From Philodulcilactobacillus myokonensis (GTDB taxonomy: Bacteria; Bacillota; Bacilli; Lactobacillales; Lactobacillaceae): a stretch of 64,000 nucleotides of DNA. The stretch covers positions 992,001-1,056,000 of the forward strand of contig NZ_BRPL01000002.1 in assembly GCF_027923585.1 (NCBI RefSeq). The letters are read 5' to 3'. The stretch's first letter is position 1. Each line of letters starts with the position of its first letter. The position numbers were made by a program, and so were the translations under genes. Below, one piece after another: positions 8,242 to 20,014 of the stretch. Below the pieces are notes generated by a model, which did no database searches, was not told the origin of the DNA, and worked only from the letters and a program-made list of their open reading frames with translations.

Positions 8242-8329
8242 AGGAGGATGAGGGATTCGAACCCTCGCGCGGTTTGACCCGCCTAACGGTTTTCAGGACC
8301 GTCCTCTTCAGCCACTTGAGTAATCCTCC
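8242..8329 (-). tRNA. tRNA-Ser(TGA)
   Basis: Class II tRNA with a long variable arm and anticodon loop CCTGAAA. Acceptor GGAGGAT/ATCCTCC. The base after the acceptor stem reads U, not the G73 usual for serine tRNAs. It is the first tRNA downstream of the internal promoter at 8346-8374. Confidence 0.93.
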
Positions 8330-8345
8330 ATAAAACACATATAGT

Positions 8346-8374
8346 ATTATAACAATAAAGGCCGACTATGTCCA
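8346..8374 (-). promoter_or_regulatory. strong promoter candidate inside the tRNA array
   Basis: On the minus strand TGGACA and a perfect TATAAT are exactly 17 bases apart, in a 49-bp gap between tRNA-Ile2 and tRNA-Ser(TGA). All other gaps in the array are much shorter or lack such boxes. It would drive the ten tRNAs from Ser(TGA) to Asp independently of the rRNA promoters. Confidence 0.65.
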
Positions 8375-8378
8375 TCGA

Positions 8379-8452
8379 TGGACCTTGTAGGACTCGAACC
8401 TACGACCTGACGGTTATGGGCCGTCTGCTCTAACCAACTGAGCTAAAGGTCC
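8379..8452 (-). tRNA. tRNA(CAT), probable tRNA-Ile2, with C33
   Basis: Anticodon CAT. The acceptor GGACCTT/AAGGTCC has the C4-G69 and C5-G68 pairs used by the lysidine synthetase TilS, and the body resembles Bacillus tRNA-Ile2, so it most likely decodes AUA after lysidine modification. The loop reads CCCATAA, with C at position 33 where almost all tRNAs have U. No CCA. A Met identity is the alternative. Confidence 0.8.
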
Positions 8453-8462
8453 AAGACCCTTA

Positions 8463-8536
8463 TCGCGGCGGAGGGAATCGAACCCACGACCTCCCGGGTA
8501 TGAACCGGACGCTCTAGCCTGCTGAGCTACACCGCG
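8463..8536 (-). tRNA. elongator tRNA-Met(CAT)
   Basis: Anticodon loop TTCATAC. The D-arm and body (GTAGCTCAGCAGGCTAGAGC) match Firmicutes elongator Met. A paired C1-G72 end distinguishes it from the initiator. Discriminator A, no CCA. Confidence 0.9.
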
Positions 8537-8560
8537 ATATAATGAAAACATTTCCATTAA

Positions 8561-8634
8561 TCGGGAAGACAGGATTCGAACCTGCGACCTCCTGGTCCCA
8601 AACCAGGCGCTCTACCAAGCTGAGCTACTTCCCG
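8561..8634 (-). tRNA. tRNA-Pro(TGG)
   Basis: Anticodon loop TTTGGGA in the stem CCTGG/CCAGG. Acceptor CGGGAAG/CTTCCCG, A73. No CCA. Confidence 0.95.
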
Positions 8635-8639
8635 TTAAA

Positions 8640-8713
8640 TGCACCCAGTAGGGCTCGAACCTACAACCTTCTGATTCGTAGTCAGACACTCTATCCAGTT
8701 GCGCTATGGGTGC
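8640..8713 (-). tRNA. tRNA-Arg(ACG)
   Basis: Anticodon loop CTACGAA in the stem TCTGA/TCAGA. A34 is presumably edited to inosine. Acceptor GCACCCA, A73. No CCA. Confidence 0.95.
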
Positions 8714-8725
8714 AAAAAATTAATA

Positions 8726-8811
8726 TGCCGAGGATCGGGCTCGAACCGATACGGTTATCACTAACCGCGGGATTTTAAGTCCCGTGCGTCTGCCAATTCC
8801 GCCACCCCGGC
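8726..8811 (-). tRNA. tRNA-Leu(TAA)
   Basis: Class II tRNA. Anticodon loop CTTAAAA in the stem CGGGA/TCCCG, long variable arm, A73. No CCA. Confidence 0.95.
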
Positions 8812-8841
8812 AAAATATATATCATTATATTATTTGTGATA

Positions 8842-8913
8842 AGCGGAAGACGAGATTCGAACTCGCGACCCCCACCATGGCAAGGTGATGTTCTACCACT
8901 GAACTACTTCCGC
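8842..8913 (-). tRNA. tRNA-Gly(GCC)
   Basis: Anticodon loop TTGCCAT. Acceptor GCGGAAG/CTTCCGC, discriminator U. No CCA. Confidence 0.95.
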
Positions 8914-8917
8914 AAAA

Positions 8918-8991
8918 TGCCGACTAGAAGACTCGAACTTCCGACCCCCTGTTTACAAGACAGGTGCTCTAGCCAACTGAGCTAAGTCGGC
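8918..8991 (-). tRNA. tRNA-Thr(TGT)
   Basis: Anticodon loop CTTGTAA in the stem CCTGT/ACAGG. Acceptor GCCGACT/AGTCGGC, A73. No CCA. Confidence 0.95.
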
Positions 8992-9009
8992 ATAATATTA
9001 TAATGATAA

Positions 9010-9082
9010 TGAGCCGTGGCGGGTTCGAACCGCCGACCCTCTGATTAAAAGTCAGATGCTCTACCAACTGAGCTAACGGCTC
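9010..9082 (-). tRNA. tRNA-Lys(TTT)
   Basis: Anticodon loop CTTTTAA in the stem TCTGA/TCAGA. Acceptor GAGCCGT/ACGGCTC, A73. No CCA. Confidence 0.95.
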
Positions 9083-9090
9083 AATTTAAA

Positions 9091-9163
9091 TGGAGGATAC
9101 AGGGCTCGAACCTGTGACCTCCTGCTTGTAAGGCAGATGCTCTCCCAGCTGAGCTAATCCTCC
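9091..9163 (-). tRNA. tRNA-Val(TAC)
   Basis: Anticodon loop CTTACAA. Acceptor GGAGGAT/ATCCTCC, A73. No CCA. First tRNA after the 5S gene. Its anticodon and discriminator match the proposed specifier and T-box of the brnQ leader. Confidence 0.95.
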
Positions 9164-9169
9164 ATATAA

Positions 9170-9287
9170 GTGTGGCAACGTCCTATCTTCGCAAGGGGCG
9201 ATCCCCCAACTATTTTTGGCGTTTAGAAGCTTAACTACTGTGTTCGGCATGGTTACAGGTGTATCCTTCTAGCTATCGCCACCACAC
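9170..9287 (-). rRNA. rrf: 5S ribosomal RNA
   Basis: About 117 bases bounded by the complementary ends GTGTGG/CCACAC. The interior carries the conserved 5S stretches (for example the complement of CGAACACAG-type loop regions). It lies 80 bp after the 23S gene and just before tRNA-Val. Confidence 0.95.
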
Positions 9288-9366
9288 TATTTAATTGTTC
9301 AGAGAACTTCGTTCTCTCAAAACTAGCTAATATTAATTCCTAACTTCAACCGTTATCACCTTTTGT

Positions 9367-14082
<4,716 letters not shown>

Positions 14083-14266
14083 AAAATGAAAAGTTTAATA
14101 CAAAGCTCTTCTTAAAATAATTAAGAACGAATTAACTTCGTTCGCATAAGTTTGTTTGTTTTATATAAATATAAAACACCTTACACATCTTAGGTTGTTT
14201 AAATATCTTGTTCAGTTTTCAAAGACCTACTTGTTAGCATTGCATCTCTGCAACGCAACATTAATT

Positions 14267-14295
14267 ATCATATCACTTGGTAATCAATATGTCAA
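14267..14295 (-). promoter_or_regulatory. rRNA operon promoter, nearest to 16S
   Basis: Perfect TTGACA and TATGAT separated by 17 bases on the minus strand, about 185 bases before the 16S start. Confidence 0.85.
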
Positions 14296-14353
14296 CAACT
14301 AATTTGATTAATTAATTATTGAAACATTGCTTAACTCGTAAGCAGCATTTATT

Positions 14354-14382
14354 ATAATAGCATAACCATTATTAAATAGCAA
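14354..14382 (-). promoter_or_regulatory. rRNA operon promoter, middle
   Basis: TTGCTA and TATTAT with a 17-base spacer on the minus strand. Weaker -35 box than its neighbours, but the same geometry. Confidence 0.55.
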
Positions 14383-14443
14383 CATTTAATTAATAGAAAT
14401 AAAAGTTAAGCTGATATGTCATCTCTAAATGACAACGTGTATA

Positions 14444-14472
14444 ATCATATCAAGCATTTTAAAATTAGTCAA
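14444..14472 (-). promoter_or_regulatory. rRNA operon promoter, distal
   Basis: TTGACT and TATGAT separated by 17 bases on the minus strand. It starts about 20 bases beyond the ltaS terminator. The rest of the 14083-14536 gap is AT-rich leader without a gene. Confidence 0.75.
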
Positions 14473-14491
14473 CCTATTTTTAAAAATTATG

Positions 14492-14524
14492 TAAAAAAAT
14501 AAGCAAAATTAAACAATTTTGCTT
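14492..14524 (-). terminator. ltaS terminator
   Basis: On the minus strand the stem AAGCAAAATT / AATTTTGCTT with loop GTTT is followed by ATTTTTTTA. It insulates the LTA genes from the rRNA promoters. Confidence 0.85.
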
Positions 14525-14536
14525 ATCATTTATTAT

Positions 14537-16597
14537 TTATTTTAATTCTGGAGCATTAGTTTTATACAAACCTAAAGTAGATCTATTATGATTCTTTGCC
14601 TCTAAACTAGAGTGATTTTCTTGATCAAGCTTGTTTAAACTTGCCATCCCATAATTATATTTATAATTATAGTCTTTCTTATTTACCTTCTTAAAGCCTT
14701 TTGGAGTATAGAATCGTAAAAGATCCCCTAAAATAACATGATCAGACATGGAAAGTTCTTTATAAACATGACTTTGCATTGAATCAATTTGCTTCTTTTG
14801 CTGTGCATTCGGCGTAATTTGTTTACCATTCTTCGTTAGATAAACATTGCTTCCCATTACAATATACTCAGGAGAAACAAAATCACCATTCCTAAACGGA
14901 ACAATTTGATTTCGATGTTTGGACAATAAATCATTTCCAAATTGAACAGTATTGTTGTCTTTCATCCCAAGCAAATGCATAATTGTTGGAAGAACATCAA
15001 TTTCTCCTCCATAAGTATGATTAATTCCACCTTTAGCATGATTATAATGAATCATAAACGGAACTTTCTGAAATTGTGCTAGATCATAACTATCAATATT
15101 CTTTTTATGCAATAATTGTGCAATTGCTGGTCGATGATTATTTGAAATTCCATAATGATCACCATATAAAACAATCATACTATTCTTGGATAATCCACTC
15201 TTATTCAAATAGTTCATGAATTCACCAAAAGCTTGGTCTAAATAATTAGCGGTTTTTACATATGGATCAACTGTATTATCACCAGTTTTAGTTGCTGGGA
15301 AGTTACTATCCTCTTTACCAATTTCATAAGGATAATGATTAGTTAATGTAATAAATTTAGCATAAAATGGCTGTGGTAATCTTTGAAGGTACTGGGCAGT
15401 ATCCCTTAAGAAAATTTTATCCTTTAAACCATAACCAACATTATAAGATGGTTTAATCTTATAATAATTAGAATCAAAGAAATATTGATAGCCCCATGAC
15501 TTATAGGTATTATCACGATTCCAAAAACTAGGAACATCCCCGTGAAATGCGGCGGTTGTATAGCCGTGTTGATCTAACATAGCTGGAGCAGCTTGATAAG
15601 TATTTTGTGTTCCATAGGTTTCCATTGCGGAGCCTTGCTGTAATCCAAACAGTGAATTTTCTAGCATCATTTCAGCATCAGATGTTTTTCCTTGGGCAAC
15701 TTGATGGTAAAAGTTATCAAATGAAATTGTGTGTTGATTATGGTAAAAACGATTTAAATTAGGTGTAACTTCTTTTCCGTCAACTTTATAATCAATCAAA
15801 AATTGTTGAAAGCTTTCTAAATGAATGATAAAAACATTTTTACCCTTAGCCTTACCATAATATTGAATATTAGGTTTTGATCGATTAGCATTAATATATT
15901 TTAAAACATTTTGAATATCCTTCGGCTTTGCTTCAGAACGGGTGGCACTTTCCTTTTGGGTTTGATAAGCATCAAATGCAGCATATTCGTTCAAGCCCAA
16001 ATATTTAACAATATAATTATTATCAAACGTTCTCGTTAATAAACCAGAACGATTTGCATTAGCCATCCCAAATTCAGCAAACATTAGAATAAAAGATAAG
16101 GCGCTGATAACAAATGCATTCCTAATTTTAAACGGGCGATGATCAATTTTAACAATTCTAAAAACAAATAGTAAAATCAAAATAATTACATCCAGAAATG
16201 CAATAAAATCAGTTGGATGAATAATTTGAGCTAAACTTTTACCAAGATTATTCTGAACATCACCTGATCCTTTAATGATACTCATTGATAGGAAATCAGA
16301 AAATTCACGATAATATAAAATATTAGCAAAAATCCAAATTGAATCTAATGCATCGATCAAAATCATTAACCAGTATGATAACCTGCCTCTAAAGTATAAA
16401 GCAATCCCTAAAAGCAAAAGGCCAGCCGGTAATGGATTAACAAATAGAAGAAATTGTTGGACACTTCCTTTTACCCCTAGCGTAAAGTCAGTCCGATAAA
16501 TATAATAAGTTTTCATCCAAAACAGAAATAACACTAAAAGAAAAAAGCCAAATTTAGTGTTTAAAAAATTTCTAATTCTGCTTTTATGATTAGACAT
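14537..16597 (-). CDS. ltaS: lipoteichoic acid synthase LtaS-type
   Basis: A 686-aa membrane enzyme that polymerises glycerol phosphate from phosphatidylglycerol onto the glycolipid anchor, outside the cell. About five membrane helices fill the first 175 residues, followed by an extracellular sulfatase-type domain. E261 (HLESFQQ) and the nucleophile T305 in GKTSDAE are present, as is the YGDH metal motif. A possible processing site lies near FGMANANRSG, after the last helix. It is the last gene of the run with the two glycosyltransferases and the YbhN-like protein, with a 28-bp gap, so anchor synthesis and chain synthesis are linked. Confidence 0.95.
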   Translation of the reverse strand: MSNHKSRIRNFLNTKFGFFLLVLFLFWMKTYYIYRTDFTLGVKGSVQQFLLFVNPLPAGLLLLGIALYFRGRLSYWLMILIDALDSIWIFANILYYREFSDFLSMSIIKGSGDVQNNLGKSLAQIIHPTDFIAFLDVIILILLFVFRIVKIDHRPFKIRNAFVISALSFILMFAEFGMANANRSGLLTRTFDNNYIVKYLGLNEYAAFDAYQTQKESATRSEAKPKDIQNVLKYINANRSKPNIQYYGKAKGKNVFIIHLESFQQFLIDYKVDGKEVTPNLNRFYHNQHTISFDNFYHQVAQGKTSDAEMMLENSLFGLQQGSAMETYGTQNTYQAAPAMLDQHGYTTAAFHGDVPSFWNRDNTYKSWGYQYFFDSNYYKIKPSYNVGYGLKDKIFLRDTAQYLQRLPQPFYAKFITLTNHYPYEIGKEDSNFPATKTGDNTVDPYVKTANYLDQAFGEFMNYLNKSGLSKNSMIVLYGDHYGISNNHRPAIAQLLHKKNIDSYDLAQFQKVPFMIHYNHAKGGINHTYGGEIDVLPTIMHLLGMKDNNTVQFGNDLLSKHRNQIVPFRNGDFVSPEYIVMGSNVYLTKNGKQITPNAQQKKQIDSMQSHVYKELSMSDHVILGDLLRFYTPKGFKKVNKKDYNYKYNYGMASLNKLDQENHSSLEAKNHNRSTLGLYKTNAPELK

Positions 16598-16624
16598 TTA
16601 AATAGCCTCCAAAACAATTTTTAT

Positions 16625-17644
16625 TTAACGTTTTTTAATTTTATCAGATTTCATCATGAAAGCAATTATTCCTAAGAAGATTCCAAGATAATAAGTTAAG
16701 AATCGCCATAAAATCATTGCTAACACCAATTCACTATTATTCGACATATAGCTTTTGAATAACATTTCAAAACTATATTCGGCCCCACCAGAACCACCTG
16801 GAATTGGGAAAAGTGAAATGATCATGAAAATTAAAACGTGCAAACTGATTACCATGATAATATTTGCGTTATATATACCTAAAGATAGCATAATAAAATA
16901 TGGAATTAAATAATAAAAAAATAGTTGCAAGAAAGTCACTAAAAAGATTTTTAAAATTAAGCGCCATTTTCTAGCTAATTTAACACTCTCATTATGAAAT
17001 GTCGTAATTTTTTCATCAAGAGTAGCTTGAATTGAAGCATAGTGCTTCGGTTTCAAAAATAATTTTAACGGAGCAATAATCGTTAAAACTAATTTTCTAG
17101 TGAACGAATACCAATACATAATCAATAATAAAGCACTAATAACAAATAAATGAATAATAAATCCAAAGATGACAAATAATGATAAATAACTCATCTTTTC
17201 AGCAATGTAATGAAATCCAATGATTAAACTAATTAAAAAATTAATTACAATTGTGCCTTGAAAAACGACAAATTTCATTAAAAGAACGGAGCTAGCACGC
17301 CCGCCATCAACACCACTCCTAATCATGACAATCAATTGGCCGGGCTGTCCGCCAGAAGAAAATGGTGTAATTCCATTAAAAAGCTGTTCAACTAATGGAA
17401 CCCTAATTGCATCCCGAAAGGAAAAATTTTTGACACCATCGCGATCAACCAAAATTTTAGTAACAACCGCTTCTAAACCAAAGTAAAGTAAAATGCAAGC
17501 AAGTGCAACCAGCATCCACCACCAATTAATCGCAAAAAATTCATGTTTTAAAACACCCAAATTAATATCATGAATAGAATATCCAAAAATATAAATACCA
17601 ATGCACAACATTACTATCAATGAAATCACGTTACGTTTTGACAT
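16625..17644 (-). CDS. YbhN/MprF-type flippase-domain membrane protein (LafC-like)
   Basis: A 339-aa protein with about eight membrane helices and the UPF0104 / lysylphosphatidylglycerol-synthase membrane domain. Conserved points are the PFSSGGQPGQLI region (about residues 95-107) and FPIPGGSGGAEYSFE near residue 285. It lacks the synthetase domain of MprF. In Listeria a comparable membrane protein, LafC, is encoded beside the glycolipid glycosyltransferases. Position between the glycosyltransferase and ltaS suggests it moves glycolipid or lipid precursor across the membrane, which is inference. It starts 3 bp after the upstream gene. Confidence 0.8.
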   Translation of the reverse strand: MSKRNVISLIVMLCIGIYIFGYSIHDINLGVLKHEFFAINWWWMLVALACILLYFGLEAVVTKILVDRDGVKNFSFRDAIRVPLVEQLFNGITPFSSGGQPGQLIVMIRSGVDGGRASSVLLMKFVVFQGTIVINFLISLIIGFHYIAEKMSYLSLFVIFGFIIHLFVISALLLIMYWYSFTRKLVLTIIAPLKLFLKPKHYASIQATLDEKITTFHNESVKLARKWRLILKIFLVTFLQLFFYYLIPYFIMLSLGIYNANIIMVISLHVLIFMIISLFPIPGGSGGAEYSFEMLFKSYMSNNSELVLAMILWRFLTYYLGIFLGIIAFMMKSDKIKKR

Positions 17645-17647
17645 TGT

Positions 17648-18670
17648 TTATTCCTTTCCAGCTTGCGCGATATAAAATGAGTGCCAAATTTTAGCTAAAT
17701 GATCTTCTGAATAATATTGAGAAGCCTCTAAGGCTAATTTACTAAGCTTTTTTAAATAATCAGGTTGATCTTCTAAAATTTTCACTTGACGATTTAAGCC
17801 ATAAAAATCATCGAATGAAGCATAGTAACCACCAATAATTTGTTTATATAAATCTAAATCACGAAGTAAAACTGGTGTTCCGCATGAAAATGCTTCTAAA
17901 ACTGACATCGGAAATAGTTCATTAAAAGATGGTAATAAAAACAAGCTTGCTAAATTATAGAAATCAATTAGTTTACTTCGTTCAACAATTCCAGGAAAAT
18001 ATAAATTCTTTGGTGGATGATCCACAATCCGTTTCAATTGTTTATAACCATCAGTAATTTGACCAAATGAAAATCCGCCTGCCCAGATAAACTTTATTTG
18101 GGGATTAGCTTTAGCTAACCTGGTAAAATCAAGAATTCCCTTTCTTGTCTGAATTTGACCAGTTCCAAGCACGATAAAATCATTTGGTGAATATCCATAT
18201 TCTTCCCGCAAAAGTTTCTTTTCTTCAACGCTTGACGGATAAAATTCCTTTTTACTTACAAAATTAGGAATATATGTAATTTTTCTCTTTGGAATTCCAT
18301 AGGTTTCTAATTTAGGAATAAACGTTGGATTTACAACCACAATATGATCCATCCGTTTATAAAAGGCAATGACGTATTTGTAAAAAATAATTTTAAATAA
18401 AAATGGTAGTTTTAAACTATCATCTAATGTTTCTGGTAAAAAATGAACATAACCAATTTTCACCCCGCGTTTTTTAGAAAACGTTGAAAAATAAAATGGC
18501 AAATTAATTGTGTGATAATGACTAATATCAGAAGTATTATACTGATTAATTTCAATTTGAAAATCTTTTGGAAAATGTTCTTTTAACATTCCAATCAGTT
18601 CATCATAAGCACTACCGACTCCTTGCCCTTTTACCTTATCCGCCGTTGAAAACATGTCAATTCTTAACAA
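17648..18670 (-). CDS. GT4 glycosyltransferase, LafB-like (second glycolipid sugar)
   Basis: A 340-aa GT-B glycosyltransferase of family 4. The donor-binding E-x7-E region is FNELFPMSVLEAFSCGTPVL (about residues 260-280). By position after the LafA-like gene it probably adds the second sugar to monoglycosyl-diacylglycerol, forming the LTA anchor and membrane glycolipid. Substrate sugar is unknown. It begins 11 bp after the preceding gene and ends 3 bp before the YbhN-like gene, so the four genes form one transcript. Confidence 0.82.
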   Translation of the reverse strand: MLRIDMFSTADKVKGQGVGSAYDELIGMLKEHFPKDFQIEINQYNTSDISHYHTINLPFYFSTFSKKRGVKIGYVHFLPETLDDSLKLPFLFKIIFYKYVIAFYKRMDHIVVVNPTFIPKLETYGIPKRKITYIPNFVSKKEFYPSSVEEKKLLREEYGYSPNDFIVLGTGQIQTRKGILDFTRLAKANPQIKFIWAGGFSFGQITDGYKQLKRIVDHPPKNLYFPGIVERSKLIDFYNLASLFLLPSFNELFPMSVLEAFSCGTPVLLRDLDLYKQIIGGYYASFDDFYGLNRQVKILEDQPDYLKKLSKLALEASQYYSEDHLAKIWHSFYIAQAGKE

Positions 18671-18681
18671 GAATAATCCTC

Positions 18682-19866
18682 CTAAAAATCAATTTCGCCT
18701 AAATGACTCTTTTTGTCTTCATACATCAATTGCGAAGCATGATAAAAATTAATGACGCGATTGCCGAAACATTCTGCCGAAATTTCCTTCAGTTTATGTT
18801 GTCTTAAAATCGGATTAGTTAATTTATACCTTTCCGGGAATTTAATATATTTAATCACATCATTAACGTATTCATCTTCAGTCGAAAATGTTCGACCTAA
18901 AGTTTTATCATTTAAAAGACTATCAGTATAAGGCGTTTTAACCACAATAACTTTTAATCCAGCAGCCATCGCCTCAATATAAGTCAAGCCCTGTGATTCT
19001 GAATTAGAAGTAGATACAAAAACATTTGCCATATGATAATATTCATTCACATGATCATTACTAATTTCACCAGTAAAGATAACAAATTGATTTAATTGCA
19101 TTCTATCTACCTGATGTTCTAAATCACTTTTAGCGGGTCCATCACCCACAATCACCAGCTTAACATTCGGAACCTTTTCAATAATTCTAGGCATTGCATC
19201 AATTAATTCATGGATGTTCTTTTCGTATGCAACCCGACTTACTGATAATAAAACTTTCTCTGATTTAGAAATCTTCAATTTTGGTCGAACATTAACATAG
19301 TGTTTTTGATCATACTGATTCACATCAATACCAGTTGGAATAACTCTAATTGGGCTTTTAACCCCATAGTTAGTTAATGTATTTAAAACTCGCTTACTGG
19401 GAGCAATTACCCCAGACATATTATGACAAAAAGCTAGGGTAGCTTCCTTAACGTGAATTGGCTTAACGAGTTTACCATTAGCAATATAGTGGAGATAGTC
19501 CTCATACATCGTATGATAAGTGTGTAAACATGGAACGCTTAACTTTCTAGCAACATATTTACCAATGATTCCCATTGAAAATTCAGTCTGGGTGTGAATA
19601 ATATTCAAATTTAATTTTTTAGCAATTTGATATGCCCGAAATAATCCACGATAAGCAATTCGTCGATCGGTAAAAGAAATAAAAGGAATGCTAGAGAAGC
19701 GAAAAATGTTTCTTTCATACTCTTTTTTATCGACATGGGGATCGGTTGTTGTAAAAATATAAACCTGATGACCATGTTTTTCCAGTTGATTCTTCAAAGT
19801 TTTAATTGAAGTTGCAACACCACTCACCTGGGGAAAATATGTATCAGTAAAAATTCCAATATTCAA
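18682..19866 (-). CDS. 1,2-diacylglycerol glycosyltransferase, LafA-like
   Basis: A 394-aa GT4 enzyme beginning MNIGIFTDTYFPQVSGVATS, the hallmark of diacylglycerol glucosyltransferases such as Lactobacillus and Listeria LafA. The catalytic E-x7-E block reads SNSESQGLTYIEAMAAGL (about residues 288-305). It should transfer glucose from UDP-glucose to diacylglycerol on the inner membrane face. It is the promoter-proximal gene of the LTA locus, with a GGAAGG binding site. Confidence 0.88.
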   Translation of the reverse strand: MNIGIFTDTYFPQVSGVATSIKTLKNQLEKHGHQVYIFTTTDPHVDKKEYERNIFRFSSIPFISFTDRRIAYRGLFRAYQIAKKLNLNIIHTQTEFSMGIIGKYVARKLSVPCLHTYHTMYEDYLHYIANGKLVKPIHVKEATLAFCHNMSGVIAPSKRVLNTLTNYGVKSPIRVIPTGIDVNQYDQKHYVNVRPKLKISKSEKVLLSVSRVAYEKNIHELIDAMPRIIEKVPNVKLVIVGDGPAKSDLEHQVDRMQLNQFVIFTGEISNDHVNEYYHMANVFVSTSNSESQGLTYIEAMAAGLKVIVVKTPYTDSLLNDKTLGRTFSTEDEYVNDVIKYIKFPERYKLTNPILRQHKLKEISAECFGNRVINFYHASQLMYEDKKSHLGEIDF

Positions 19867-19907
19867 TCGATTTCCTTCCTTCCAATATTTCTAATAAATC
19901 AGTTTGT

Positions 19908-19936
19908 ATTATATGTTGTTGAATTATTCATTGCAA
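19908..19936 (-). promoter_or_regulatory. promoter of the lafA-lafB-ltaS locus
   Basis: TTGCAA and TATAAT with a 17-base spacer on the minus strand, start point about 35 bases upstream of the first gene. Confidence 0.75.
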
Positions 19937-19960
19937 CTTTTGATAAAATGATAAAACAAA

Positions 19961-19994
19961 TAGGAGCTAAAAAGAATCAGCATTTTAGCTCCTA
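19961..19994 (-). terminator. ptsHI terminator
   Basis: The stem TAGGAGCTAAAA / TTTTAGCTCCTA lies just downstream of ptsI, followed on the minus strand by a T-rich stretch. Confidence 0.8.
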
Positions 19995-20014
19995 TTATTT
20001 AAGTAGTTTAAAAA

